64,000 nt of DNA from Siphonodentalium dalli (taxonomy: Eukaryota; Mollusca; Scaphopoda; Gadilida; Siphonodentaliidae), in NCBI GenBank assembly GCA_032622095.1, contig CP136063.1, positions 15,851,814 through 15,915,813 on the forward strand, written 5' to 3'. Position 1 is the first letter of the stretch; every line of letters begins with the position of its first letter. A program made the position numbers and the translations under genes. This document shows positions 33,010 through 44,879 of the stretch, piece by piece. The notes below the pieces were generated by a model that was not told where the DNA came from, searched no databases, and saw only the letters and a program-made list of their open reading frames with translations.

Positions 33010-34003
33010 ACTCTTGTTTTCAGGTGATATTAGTTCATCTGTGCAAGATGTATCCTTATTCAGTCTACTCATGTGTTTATTTCAGTCAATTTTCAGAACA
33101 TTAATATTTCCGGTTAGTTACAGTTGTGTCTGTGACTATCTATCTTTACAGTGCTTTAATCTGTAACATGGCATCCACTGCCTTGTTAGGATATCTCTCA
33201 CGTGTAATGTGAGCATTCAATCTGTGATGTACCTTGATATTGTTGTGTCCATTGATTATCTTTTAATAAGTATTGTGTACTGTTGGGTATCATGTATCAT
33301 CTTCGTACGATCAGAGGTATAACTTGTTTTCCAGCTGACGATCCAGTGTAGAGCTACGACTCATTTGAGGTACCAGTTTTCAAGGAATTCTTTTTTTTTT
33401 CTTATATGCTCTGTGAGGTGATATTATGTTCCTTTCAACTTATGATTATGTTTTTAACATTTGTGTTTTTGTTTACTCATTGAAATTTCAGATGGACCAG
33501 CGTGAATTTTGTCTACTTCATATAGTGAAGCAGATTACGACTTTTCAGCTGATTATTTACCAGCTGTCTTGAATTATTCATGGCATAGTTTTCAGTTATT
33601 AGCAGGGATCGATAGTGGTGACTTTAAGTTTGATTTGATTAGTTCATGGATTACTTACAGCATTCTATGTTCAGTTTATTTCGGTTATGATAGTGTTACA
33701 TATAATCTCATTATTGCAGAGATACACGACAAATTTTCGACTGACGATCCAGTGGTTTAACTATTTGAGGTTCCAGTTCTCCAAGAAAATTTTGTTTCTA
33801 GTTATATACTCTGGTGATATATAGTGTTCATATCATTTCTCTTTCAGCTAATCGGTTTCGAGATTAGTTCTGATTAGTTCTGAATTTATTACATCGCGGT
33901 TTAGATGGTGCTCTACTATTATTATTCAGAGTGTGAGAGTTTATTGATATTTTGTAGCTTTCAGTTGAATGATGCGGAGATCATTCGCCAACAGGAGGGA
34001 GAG
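33010..34003 (+). other. Gypsy element 1, post-pol region
   Basis: 994 bp between the pol stop and the 3' LTR. Many TTTCAG words (for example 33017-33023, 33079-33085, near 33489) suggest acceptors. An 83-codon frame (33509-33760) begins in this region but matches no domain I know. I see no transmembrane envelope gene. Confidence 0.5.
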
Positions 34004-35057
34004 TGTGACGGTGTAATTTAGCCCTAGTTTATATACAACTAATACAAGTTAATACTGACAACTAGCAGCTAACATATTCATCCATATCACCGGTATTTAC
34101 GACATCCCGTTTACCCTCTCAACTTTGCTGTATTCGATCCGTCCCTGTCTTATCACTGTCACTTCAGCCCAATGCTAAACGCTCTAGTACCGCCACTTCA
34201 AATAATACAGGTAAGCTCGCAGCTGATTGGATGACACATGGTCGCGCGTAAAGTTGTCAAAGGTTAAACAGTTTCGCGGGGTTTTAGATTAGTTGGTCAG
34301 AAAGTAAAGTTGTCTTCGGAAAGTTATTGTCTTAAAGTCTTAGTTTATTTTGTCGTCAAGATGTCGTCAAGTTGTTTAGACTATCGTTGTATACAAATCC
34401 TGACATAGTGGCCTATGTCTCATTGAACTGGTATGTTCACAGTTTCTATATTTTATCGTTATAACATGTTTTTATTAATACTTTTGTCTTCAAGTAAATC
34501 ACCATAGAGTTTGTCCATTTTGACATAAAGTATATTTCCTATTTTAATTATATTTTAATGTGATTACTTTTGTGAGGTTATCTCCCGATAACCTGAGATG
34601 CCAGTTTGTAGATATCTCAATTAGATAGATTGGATATCTGGCATTTCTTGTATTTTCAGGAACTCCTCAAGCTCCTTTAACATATATTTGTGTATGCACA
34701 TATGCGTGCTTATCATGCAAATGGTAATATATTTGCATTTGGTTGCAGGGCCTATTCTATGCCTATAGTGATGTATGATAACACTCTCTGTGTTATGTGA
34801 ACATACTATGCCAGTCTGTGGATGATGTTTGATTGTATGTATTGGTGGTGATGATGATGATAATCAAGATGTGTTATTAAGATGAATAAATGCTATTGAA
34901 GACTACAAAAGGTAATATGAACTTTCCATAGACCCTGCCCACCAAGACTGAGAATTAATTGACGGAGCCCATACTGCCAAGGCTAACTTTATAAATTTAA
35001 TGTCAAAGGCTCAAGGACATTTAATAATATAAATGGACCCATAGTAACCCTATGACA
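34004..35057 (+). repeat. 3' LTR of gypsy element 1
   Basis: Same length as the 5' LTR; differences seen at CAGATCC/CAAATCC and GTAGTATAA/GTATGATAA. Confidence 0.96.
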
Positions 35058-35061
35058 ATAA

Positions 35062-35700
35062 TACTATGACCTGATAGCGAGCGTTGTGTCTGGCTTGGTG
35101 GTGTGAACTAATTAACCCGCAGTGCGCGGACGCCTCTTAGACATGTTTTCACCAAACGTCACTACAATCGGCGATACAGAGTTCAGGGTGTTGAAGAGAG
35201 AGAGATTGTTTATTCCTCCACGCACGGGAGACGTAGTGTACAACGTATATACAATTACATAATCAAAAAACATTAAGAATAATAAGGCGTTATCATATAC
35301 CTATATGTTATCAGAACAGACACGAATGCATCGTGTGAAATTAGAAGTAATTACTGTACTATATATACGTGTATATATAACGTCAATACTGTCCCATATA
35401 CACATGTATATATAATAAATTGCATGGCGATTGCAATCACAGAGGTCATATATCTACAAATTATAATTATACTTCAATGTCTATAATAAATTAGATATCG
35501 ATATATGGTGGCATTCCATATAATATACAGAGATGCGATGTTATCATTGATATTGTGATATTCGTATACTTTAGTATACTGTAGACAGTAATAATAAAAT
35601 TGTATTGTTACATATGCTATTTTGTTTCCCGACATATTTGGGATATTAAAGATCAGCAGTATACATGATGCATGTGTCTATATAGGAGTCGCCACTCGCA
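35062..35700. other. Intergenic, right flank of gypsy element 1
   Basis: AT-rich, with alternating TATATACGTGTATATATA-like tracts at 35355-35415. No gene recognised. Confidence 0.5.
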
Positions 35701-35705
35701 AACAA

Positions 35706-36422
35706 TCATATATAACATAATACACTTATGAACGAGAAGCAGTCTGTGAATAAACTATTTTCATTGGGAATATCTGAGGGATCAAGTCCGCCAAGCGACT
35801 GGCATCCAAATGCATACATTAGAAATTCATTGCAAGACAATTGATCCATCGTGACAAAGATTTGGATACCGTGGACATTAATAATTCTATACCAGAAGCA
35901 GTTCTTCAGTTGAACTATATGTGGTGAGAAACAATGTAGAAACATGTGTTCAACCTGGTTATGGTACAAATGGCCACAGTGTTTGCAGACAGTATTATTA
36001 TCATATGTCGTGCGGTTGAGAATGTTAGCCATTTGTACCGCTTTCTGTAGATAATTAGGGTTGTGCCAACAGAGCTTTCATCCCCTCCAGGTAGACATAT
36101 GGCAAGGTTTTACTCTGCGAAAAAACTCAAGGGAGTCCACTCGTTCAGGTTGATTTGGTTGTGACGTTGTGTGAGACATATTCTGTTTCACAATAGCTTT
36201 CCAATGTGATTGAATAGGGCAGAATCCTGTTTCAGCGAATGTTGTGAGATACTCATATAGTACTTGCCATAATAGCTCACTTCTCAAAACTATGATGAGA
36301 AACGTTTTCAATAATGCTAAGAGTAACCCGGACCTGTCCGAACTATCAGCATATGACCTGAAACAAAGGTGAGCATAATATGCAGTCCCAACAGTCACAG
36401 CCTCCACACACACAGTGTGCAT
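35706..36422 (-). pseudogene. LINE reverse-transcriptase C-terminal fragment
   Basis: Two open stretches in one frame are separated by a TGA at 36078-36080. The downstream stretch contains NYLQKAVQMANIL (before and across its first ATG) and then a C-x2-C-...-H-x4-C array (VCKHCGHLYHNQVEHMFLHC), the Cys/His cluster typical near the end of non-LTR retrotransposon ORF2. The upstream 114 codons look like the preceding connector region. Upstream RT motifs are absent, so this is a 5'-truncated, decayed copy. Clade not assigned. Confidence 0.6.
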
Positions 36423-36870
36423 GCGGATCAGTGTGTCTCCGGGACATGATCATCGATGTGAACTCTTCAATCACGATGATGAAAGCAGGTATTCACAAAT
36501 GATCTGCTACAGTCGAGGAACCAGGATGAAGACTTAGTTCTGGATTCACCTCAATTGAATCAGCAGTTGCCGAACTCAAAGATGCAGTTTCGTCCCTGGG
36601 GTCTGATGTGTTGTCTACGAAATCGGATGCTATATTTGCATTTGTTCAATCGGAATCCAACAAACAGTCTATCTAAGAGGTCAAGCAATTGCAAGCCACC
36701 AGGTTCCAGCAATATGAACTCTTCCCAAATCGCTTATTTCAAGATCTACTGACCTTGCGTGCAAGACCACGCTCAATCGTCTAACATACCTGAACACATA
36801 TATTACGGGAGTGGAGGAGTCCACAGAGGTCAGAATTCAAAAAACTCTTTCGTAAGTAAGGATTTGTTTT
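36423..36870. other. Unassigned, possible retroelement relic
   Basis: Short stop-interrupted frames on the plus strand (near 36500-36760) with repeated Ser/Asn/Gln. No domain recognised. Confidence 0.3.
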
Positions 36871-36877
36871 ACCCTGT

Positions 36878-37157
36878 GCCAATGCATTGTCTTATATATG
36901 CGAGTCGACCATATGTCGCCTCGCATATATAAGAGAATGCATTGGCCTAACAATTTGTAATCATTTTTTTTAAATAAATGTTTCTTACAATTTTTTAGGA
37001 CATAAAATAAAACAATTACCCTGAAGGATGTCGTCTGTTCATGTTTGTCTGGGGCTCTGTATGGGTGAAATTATAAAATTGTTAAAGAATACAAGAAAAA
37101 ATTATTAAAATTGTAAACAATTGTTAGGCCAATGCATTCTCTAATATATGCGAGGCG
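36878..37157. mobile_element. Palindromic MITE cluster (GCCAATGCATT family)
   Basis: 36878-36948 is a hairpin with 32-bp arms (GCCAATGCATTGTCTTATAT / complement) and a loop of about 5 bp. A third arm lies at 37126-37157. The same arms form the element at 19492-19624. Confidence 0.82.
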
Positions 37158-38065
37158 CAAACTTCGATAATATGAGCAATTACTTCGAGCAGTTGTTTCA
37201 AACGCTAATCGATATCTATGAATCTAGGTTACTGAATTTAGAGATGTCTTGCAAATGTGATGATAATAAGTGTTTGAAAAATGTCGTCGTTTGTTTCAAC
37301 GGTCTGAGACCGCGCAGCCTCGCTGCCAACTTATGACCGTCAAACATACGGTCAGGCCGCACCATGTTATGCGCTATAAACCATTTAATGTAACTGGCCG
37401 CCGTAACTGGTAACTGTCAGACCATTGAGTTTTTTTTACGGTTCAGCATCCTTCAATTAATATCAAGAAGTCGGTAACTAACAAAGTCAGACCAATGGTA
37501 TTTTTCATGAGTCAGGTTCCCATGGTGACAATATGATTTCCCGATAGGCATTACGATTCATGTTTTTGGATGGTCGAAACTAGTATTATTTGTAACTGAA
37601 AAATACATCTTATATAGTTCTTATCTTCTGATCATAGTTTAGATGGAATTTATGTAAATCATCAATGCATCAAGTGATATACAATACTTATGAAACCTAT
37701 GAGTGATATCTGCCTCATAAAATTTAATCTGAAAAGGGCTGTGCACGCGTAATGTGTTCGCTTTTCACTAACAAATGTATAAATATCGCTGTAAATAAAA
37801 AACGATACTAGTAGTAGCTGATAAGCCACTATTCAGTTATGAGTAATACTAATTTCGACCATTCTAAAACATCAATCGCATGCCCTTTTAAGCCATAAAA
37901 ATAATAAAGCTACATGTTGCACAGTTAAAACTCAAATTTATATGCATGTGAAAGTAAAATATAGTAATGGTATAATTTATGGTAACATATAATAAGGCGT
38001 GAAATTGTCGAGTCACTTGTAACACAGTTTTTGATTTAACTGTTGAATCCGTACATCATGACAAT
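37158..38065. other. Intergenic, no gene seen
   Basis: AT-rich, with short ORFs only. No repeat in common with the rest of the window was noticed. Confidence 0.5.
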
Positions 38066-38067
38066 TA

Positions 38068-38744
38068 CTGTACAAGTCAGAAGAAGTGGTACTTTTAGGT
38101 GCACCTATATTGTGACATTGAGCGTGCTTAATTTAGAACAATACGTGTGATTATAGCACAATACCAAAAATCTATCCCGCTTATTATTGCAATATTGAAC
38201 GCAATATATTGCGATCCTAAGCGCGCTGAATTTCATACAGACCCGATATAATAGTGTTATATTTATATTAGATAAATGCTGCGCATATAGTGTTCATATA
38301 GTGTACATATAGTGTACATATAGCATTTACAACTATAGCTATATATATATCTAAAACATTGTCTCTATTTATACAATATACAGTAATGTCAAAAGTAATT
38401 GACCACTTAACCACATCAGAATAGTGGGTATATTTTCAGGATTTAGTCTTGCCGATAGCTTTCCGATGAATGCAACAAGCCATATTTCCGACCAAACCTG
38501 AAATATTACCCATAATTCTGCTGTGGTTAAGTGGTCACTTACTTTGGTTGTTACAGTAGGTAGAAGAAGCAATAATTGATTAAATGCCACAATTTTGAGC
38601 GCAATATTTATTGAGATATTAGGCGCAAAATATTGCAATAATATAAAAAACGACATTCTTATGAGCGTCTCCACTTGCAATATTATTGAGAGATTGGGCG
38701 CGAAAATAGTGCGCTTAATATACCACTTCTTTTGACTGGTACTG
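38068..38744. mobile_element. Tc1/mariner-like MITE, outer
   Basis: The left end CTGTACAAGTCAGAAGAAGT and the reverse complement of the right end (CAGTACCAGTCAAAAGAAGT) form imperfect inverted repeats flanked by TA. About 677 bp, no transposase ORF. A second Tc1-like MITE is inserted inside. Confidence 0.7.
38381..38556. mobile_element. Tc1/mariner-like MITE, nested
   Basis: 176 bp. CAGTAATGTCAAAAGTAATT and the complement of the other end (CTGTAACAACCAAAGTAAGT) extend as inverted repeats for about 65 bp, flanked by TA at 38379-38380 and 38557-38558. The termini and TA duplication fit Tc1/mariner. An ORF of 127 codons across it is a shadow. Confidence 0.82.
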
Positions 38745-39357
38745 TATATCAATAACAGCTAGTTGGGATTGGAATATTCAAGACAAATGATATCTCATAA
38801 TAACTGTGAGCGATGACTTGGTAATAGTCCAGCGGAAGTAGGGGGTAACCCAAAATTCTCTGTTATAGTTTGTTTCTTTGCTGATCATTCATGGGGAGGG
38901 TCTCTGTAATGATTTCTATGGTGATGTGGATGTCTCACCCTTGAGCATTTTGAGAAATCGAAGATGGCGTCCAAGATGGCTACCGGATTTCGGTATTTTA
39001 TTTAATCGGTTAATAACTTTCTCGAATTGAGGTTTAATATGTCAATTTATGATAGGAATCTTATACAATATGTGGGTCGAACTATACTGCAAATTTCCGA
39101 TGCTTGATTATAAAGATGGCCGTAAAAATGTCCGCCAAATACATGAAAATTGTGCAATATTGCAATATATAGATTATTACAATAATTTGTTTTATCAAAA
39201 ATATAAATACAATCCAAAGAAATGAATACAAGGCCAAAAGAAACCAATACGTCGTCATTCCCGCGAATTTTAACAAAAAGCGTGTTACTAAATGATACGA
39301 ATTGACCATACTGCATCCTCTATCTGAAGCATATGTTTCTAATCAATGTTATTCTCG

Positions 39358-42300
39358 TTAAAGTATGCTATCCGGGGCCTTTGGTATCTTGTCGGCAACC
39401 GTGGTAGGAACGAGTTCGTCGCCATCTTTAGACCAACCAAAATTTGTTGCCTCCATATCCGGCGGAGATTCGTCTGATGCATATCGCCAAGTAGCAACTT
39501 GAAGGTGAGCACGCTTTATATTTTCAATGAAAGCTTCGGTGGTTGGGGGTAACGAGTTCAATTTTGGATCACACGCCATTGACCGTCCAACTTTTAAAGA
39601 CCACATTTTTATTCTTGCTTCTGTTGTGCTCTTACACTTTGGGAGATCATAACACGTCAAAATGAAAGGCAAGACTTCGTCCACTACATCATTTTTATTT
39701 ATATGACTATTCCCGAGCATACTCAAAGGGTGCTTTCCACTGCGCAGAGTTTTTAGGGCCGAACACTTCCCAATACCAAAGTATGATGCAACGGTGTCGC
39801 ACCCTGTCAATCCGTGCATCGCTAGCAGATCAGGAATAATTTTGCTATGCGTCTGGTAAGTTTTGTTTATGTCGATCGTAGTCCGCCCTTTAGCTGGGGA
39901 AGCCATCAGCACACGTCCATAAATCTCACCCATGTGCACGAAATGCAGAAGCATTATAAATATGTCGGTGTCGTCAGCTAGGATGAGTGAACATGATGTT
40001 GAAATATTTGCTACCTGGTTAATGATGACCGTATCGGCTTCTTCGTGTGTTGACTTGAGGTCAATTCGCCGAACTATCAAACCTTTGTGTATTTCCAGAG
40101 GCACTGGATCTTCTCCTGTAATGACCAATTTGTGTTGAGTTTCCTTCCAATCGTCAGCCTGTTTCTGAAGGTCTTGGCAGATAAGATTAACAAGCTGTGC
40201 TTTGTTATGTGTAACAGTAAGAATTACCTTTTGGGATGGCAGTCGGTAGTTGTCTTCAGTGTGTGCATCCGACTTGCACCTTGGTCTCGTCCGATTCGCG
40301 TAGAACCATTCGTGCTACCTGTAATGTATCGATCAAATACAAGGTAGACATCTGTGGTCTTCATGTGGTTACGAATGTACAATCTAAACCGATTTAAATA
40401 ATCCTGAACAGCGCCAGGTGATGGCCAGGGGATGACCCAGAGAATAGCGCAACCATCCAGAAATGTTGCTTCAATCGGCATGCGCTCTGCAGAATTATCA
40501 GGTGTATAATCAACTCTAAGAGCATTCTTCAAGTTGGCTTTTGACTTAGATTCCCTTAGATGACCATCTGGCTCGAACATAGAAGCTGGATATGGAGCGA
40601 CTTCGTGAGACGATGTGTCATTAATATATACACTACGGGAGCTGTCATGCAGGCCCATTGCTCTGGCATATATGATTTCGGGGTCAAATATTTTCCCATC
40701 GTCTATCTTTATATGCTTGCGGGACTGTGCCATTGTATGTACGTCACGGGATATTTTATTCTGGAATCCGTCTGGCCAACTCTTCTCAAACTCTTGCATT
40801 TGCTTCAAACCCAATGCTCTAGAATTGTCAACATTCACAGTTTTGTCGCTAACTATCTTGCCCGAATCGATATTGATAAGACCATCGGGGTGCTGACTTG
40901 GTTCAAGGGGATCAATACAAATCTCCAATTTAGCTCGCAAAGCTTCCCTGGACGTCGACTCTTCCTTGTGGTGTGTGTGAGATTGATTCGCATCACAATT
41001 TTGCATTGATTCTAAATCTTTTATCAGACCATTGCATGTGTGTAAGCTGTATGCCCAGGTTTTGATGCTCTCTGGCTTTAGTGTTATACCAATTATTCCA
41101 CAACGTCCGTGCCCATATCTCATAAATGTAGTTTCGATGGTCATGTCTGTCCAAATTCCATTAAAAATTCCAGTGTTGTGGTGCATTGTGTGCTCGCCCT
41201 TCACGAAGTGTTGGCCGACATTTTCGGGCAATGATTCCATTGAACGTAAATAATACAAGGCATATCTGGAATAGTGGATATGACCGGCTGCAAAAAACAA
41301 TGGAATCATATCACTGACCGAGTCTAGATGTAGTGGCCAATACGATTCACGCTCAGCACGTATGTATTTCAACATAAGAAACACTGGTCTCAACAGACAG
41401 TCAATCCACAGATTAGATGTTCTACTTTGAAGTCCAATCTGTCCAATGTGGTATATAGGTCATGCATGCATTCCATTTCGAATTTGCAAAATACATAACG
41501 CAACACTTCTTCAGCCAACATTCTGAGAGCACGAACATTTTGCGGAAATTTCTTTCCTGTGAGCATTTTGAATACTCCACCAAACTGCACACTGAGGATT
41601 TCCACCAAACCACTTTCCGCCATCAACGAACCTATCGAACCACAGTAACTCATCAGAAGGTGCATGCCCCCGATTCGCAGATACACGTCATTGAACTTGG
41701 TAGGATTGTCCCAAGTAGCGTGCAAAGCAACACGATATAACTGTTGGTCTGCAGTGAATATGACAACAGCTTGTCCAGCTGATCGAGATAAAGTTTGAGC
41801 TTTTGTCATTGCAGCTATCATTGTCTGCGAATCTGCTGGTGGTCTGTCTATCAGCGGGATATAGACAATATTTGTCTTTAGTCTAGCAGACTGTCCCTGT
41901 TCCCAACACAAATTGGTATTGTATCCATTATATTCGGGGCAGTTGTCCTTGCAAATCACATTCTCAAAGATAGACAAATCGTTTTCACCTGCCCGCCGCC
42001 GCGAAACATCTTGGTGGTGGCTGAATTTACCTGAAACGGTGGATTTGGGAACACTGTTCATTACAGGGTTCTTAGTAATTTTGAATTGAGATCCGTCAAT
42101 TGCTTGTTCATCTATCGTCGTATTTGGAAGGTCATCTTTCTTCAAACGAGGAATTGTCCGATCACCAATACTAACATCACAAGCTGCCTGGGTCATTATC
42201 ATTGCAAGTGAGTGCGTCGACGATTTCCCATTTGGAGAGCTGATATCACAGTCAAAATTATCGGCTATAATTTGGATCATACCATTGGATGCGTCATTTA

Positions 42301-43552
42301 TTCCTTGTTTCGCTGTATCCAATGATGCTGCCATAGCAGCTGATTTTTTGAATCGACGTAGTTCGTCGTAACTGCATGTGACACGATACTCATACATATG
42401 ATTAACAATCAGCTTGGAATCACGTAAAAGCACACCAAGTGCTACCTAGAGGTCTGTGGCTTGATTGAGGACGATACTTGTGATAATACTGCCAATAAGG
42501 AGTGCAGGCAGCGATCTGTCTAACTTTGTTGATATCGCAGCGAGGAAAGTCATCAATGTGCTGGAAACAGATTCTTCAATGGATATCCTATCAACATGAA
42601 TATTGTATTCCGATCTGTTGCTGGTAATGTTTTTGCATTCCTCAACCACATGCTTAGCAACTGTTGCAATATGCGGTTCTAAATCGTCTCCACTTTCTTC
42701 CTTTACCAATCTCAAAACATTTGCTGTATTTTGATGGAAAGCTAAGACACTTGGATAACCGACAGCAGACAGTGTAAGGATTTCGTCACAAAAGTGACGT
42801 TTCAGTTCAGTGATCAACTGTGGCCGTGCCAAAACACACCCGTTGTGGGCTTTATATTCGTTGTGCAGTTCAACAGAATTCCAAATACGTTTCTTGTTGC
42901 TCGCGACTACATTGATGACATGTTGTAAAGCTGTATCCACAGGAGCAGTCACTGTGTGTTCAGATTCAGTCGGCGTAAGGCATCTGTTCTGGACAAATTT
43001 TGTCATACAATCCTTATGATAACGCGCATCAACTGCATGAAGGTCACTCAGCGCACTTCCAATCCTACAACGATCCTCCTGTCCCCAAACATCCCCTCGA
43101 GCATCACATTTTTCTAGTAGCTCTATCCTATATGGCTTTCCCTCTTATGTGCGAGTCGAGCGACACATATATGCAGGGCGCCATCGTCCTGGTGTTTTAT
43201 TATCCTTATTAACTATGCACTCTTGTCCACAATACAAACAATGCAATTGGAACTGGAATCCAGAAACCGATCGGCGAGATCTCTCAGAATGTATAGCAGG
43301 TGATGCGTCCCTTCTTACAACATCCAAGTTGGTTTTTGACGTATATCGAGCAATGCAGTTCCTATGAAAATGAACTTTTAAGTTTTCATCTTCCAAAAGT
43401 CTGTCCTCTAAAATTGCATGTAGGTGATCGTCATAAACTTTACTTGCATTAATAATAGTCAGAATCCTACTTGTATTAGCATTAACCGAACATAGGTCTG
43501 TCGAAATACACCTGTCGCCATACCGAAATTTAAAAATGCACTCTTCCGTCAT
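39358..43552 (-). pseudogene. Academ-like transposase gene with FEN1/XPG-type nuclease domain, decayed
   Basis: About 1,400 codons from ATG at 43550-43552. The first three ORF pieces are in one frame, cut by TAA (43145-43147) and TAG (42446-42448). Frameshifts follow near 41410 and 40250. The N-terminal part has an HFHRNC motif and a CLYCGQEC cluster, likely zinc-binding. The middle has conserved-looking blocks (AGHIHYSRYALYYLRSME, FNGIWTDMTIETTFMRYG). The last 400 codons carry the acidic pattern of PIN-like FEN1/XPG nucleases in order: FLDGCAI (about 40456), VFDRY (40334), EEAD (about 40042), ADDTD (about 39970) and LTGCDTVASYFGIGK (about 39800), the last like a GxD plus helix-hairpin-helix. 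The product would be nuclear and mobilise the element. I could not identify the DDE residues. This copy cannot make the full protein. Confidence 0.72.
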
Positions 43553-43559
43553 AGTTCGT

Positions 43560-44050
43560 CTGACATGAGTCTGAAACTGAAAGGAAAGACATTAATTTAT
43601 ATACAAACTCCGAAATATATATATCAATCAATTAGTAATTCAGTCATCAACCAATAGTATAATATGTGACACGAATGTGATTGCCGAGAAAAATCTCACC
43701 TGAAATAACTTAATCGCATTCAAAACAATTGTGACATATACAATAAAATAATGATGTGTTAATGACATAACACTTCATAGTTTAATATACATGGGCAACC
43801 ACATGCAAAATAACCAATTGAGCCACATCATTGCAGCTCCAAACTCAGTTATTTTAGCATATCGTTATATATTTTTTATATTTTCACATATTTGGCGGCC
43901 ATTTTGGAAGCCATTCTTTATTCATGACACCGACATTCCATATTGGCACTCAGGTAATATATTAGGTTATGTTTAGGGACCAAATAGCAACCGTATTGTT
44001 ATTTGGAAAGAAAATATCAGCTTCAAACTAAAACTAGCATATTTTGGCAG
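43560..44050. other. Transposon 5' untranslated region
   Basis: AT-rich stretch between the gene start and the right inverted repeat. GGCGGCCATTTTGG near 43892 recalls the AAGATGGC words of the inverted repeats. Confidence 0.5.
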
Positions 44051-44215
44051 CCATCTTGGACGCCATCTTGAATTTCTCAAATTGCTCAATGGTGAGGGGT
44101 CCACATCACCCTAGAAAACGTTACAGAGACCATCCCCATGAATAATCAGCAAAGAAACAAACTATAACAGAGAATTTTGGGTCAGGCCAAAATTCGACAC
44201 TTGGCCGCTGGACTA

Positions 44216-44870
44216 TAACAACGTTCTACTGTAGTCGCAAATTTACTATGATGCTGCTTGATGCATCATTTTGAACTGTGTCCTGGTATCACGACACATA
44301 CGTATTATCGATAGCAGTGAGTCAGCCATGTAGTTTGATAAGAACATCACTGTACCCGCGGTAAATTGTCGTAATAGCTTGACGATAACATGGCGAATGG
44401 TGACAATGTTTCATATCCACACGTTTTAGTGAATTTGTCCGTGTAAATGATCTGATCCATCACTGCTTATTCATTGTTTACGGTGTTGTTGACATTAAGT
44501 TCTTGTGAAATAGTACACAGTTGCACACATTACATGTATATCCTCTCTTGTAAATGCATGTGTTTTGAAACAATCAGATTCCGAACACTGTCAGTCACTC
44601 AGTGTCAACTGCATTTTCAACATTCTAAAACTTGTTGAGTTGTATTCCAGTTGTCACTATTGGTTGACATCGTAGCTCGTGTTAATTGTACCTGTGTCCT
44701 CGTGTGTTAGTAAATGTCTGTCTCGGGAGTGGAGCGAGGCGGACATTCTTGCTTTGTCCGTATTATTTCCTCTCGGTCAGACGTTGAGCACGGGTGAGTT
44801 GTGTGGCCGCGCCTTCGGGTGCAGCTGCCCTCGTGCTCAACGCCAGTGAGACGGTTTTGGATTAGGCTCA
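44216..44870. other. Intergenic, GC rising toward 44.7 kb
   Basis: No gene at 44216-44690. 44740-44850 contains GTTGAGCACGGGTGAG and a complementary CTCGTGCTCAACG, a stem around a 50-bp loop just before the ORF at 44880. Confidence 0.4.
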
Positions 44871-44879
44871 GGAAGTATT

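Larger units (their letters stand above)
24812..35057 (+). mobile_element. Ty3/gypsy-type LTR retrotransposon 1, complete
   Basis: 10,246 bp, TG...CA ends, 1,054-bp LTRs at both ends, and a 4-bp target duplication ATAA (24808-24811, 35058-35061). A primer-binding-like TGGCGC follows the 5' LTR (about 25867) and a purine tract AACAGGAGGGAGAG (33990-34003) precedes the 3' LTR. The LTRs differ at about three positions by eye, so insertion is recent. One long gag-pol-like frame with no stops. The order protease, RT, RNase H, integrase is Metaviridae-type. Confidence 0.97.
38825..44215 (-). mobile_element. 5.4-kb DNA transposon with long TIRs, Academ-like
   Basis: Termini TAGTCCAGCGG (38825) and its complement (ending 44215), flanked by TAA on both sides (38822-38824, 44216-44218), a 3-bp target duplication. 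The inverted repeats extend about 160 bp with indels and roughly 85-90% identity by eye. They share the stretch starting CCCAAAATTCTCTGTTATAG and AAGATGGCGTCCAAGATGGC. One gene on the minus strand fills the interior. A FEN1/XPG-type nuclease domain and a 3-4 bp target duplication recall the AcademX branch of the Academ superfamily. That assignment is from memory of the family. Confidence 0.82.

Noticed and set aside
33509-33760. Possible envelope gene of gypsy element 1
   Set aside because: Only 83 codons, no signal peptide plus transmembrane pattern, and the frame is not kept in element 2.
38369-38752. 127-codon minus-strand ORF
   Set aside because: It lies across two nested Tc1-like MITEs and reads through their inverted repeats.
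40560-41009. 149-codon plus-strand ORF and others at 40615, 41032 and 41462
   Set aside because: Antisense shadows of the transposon gene.
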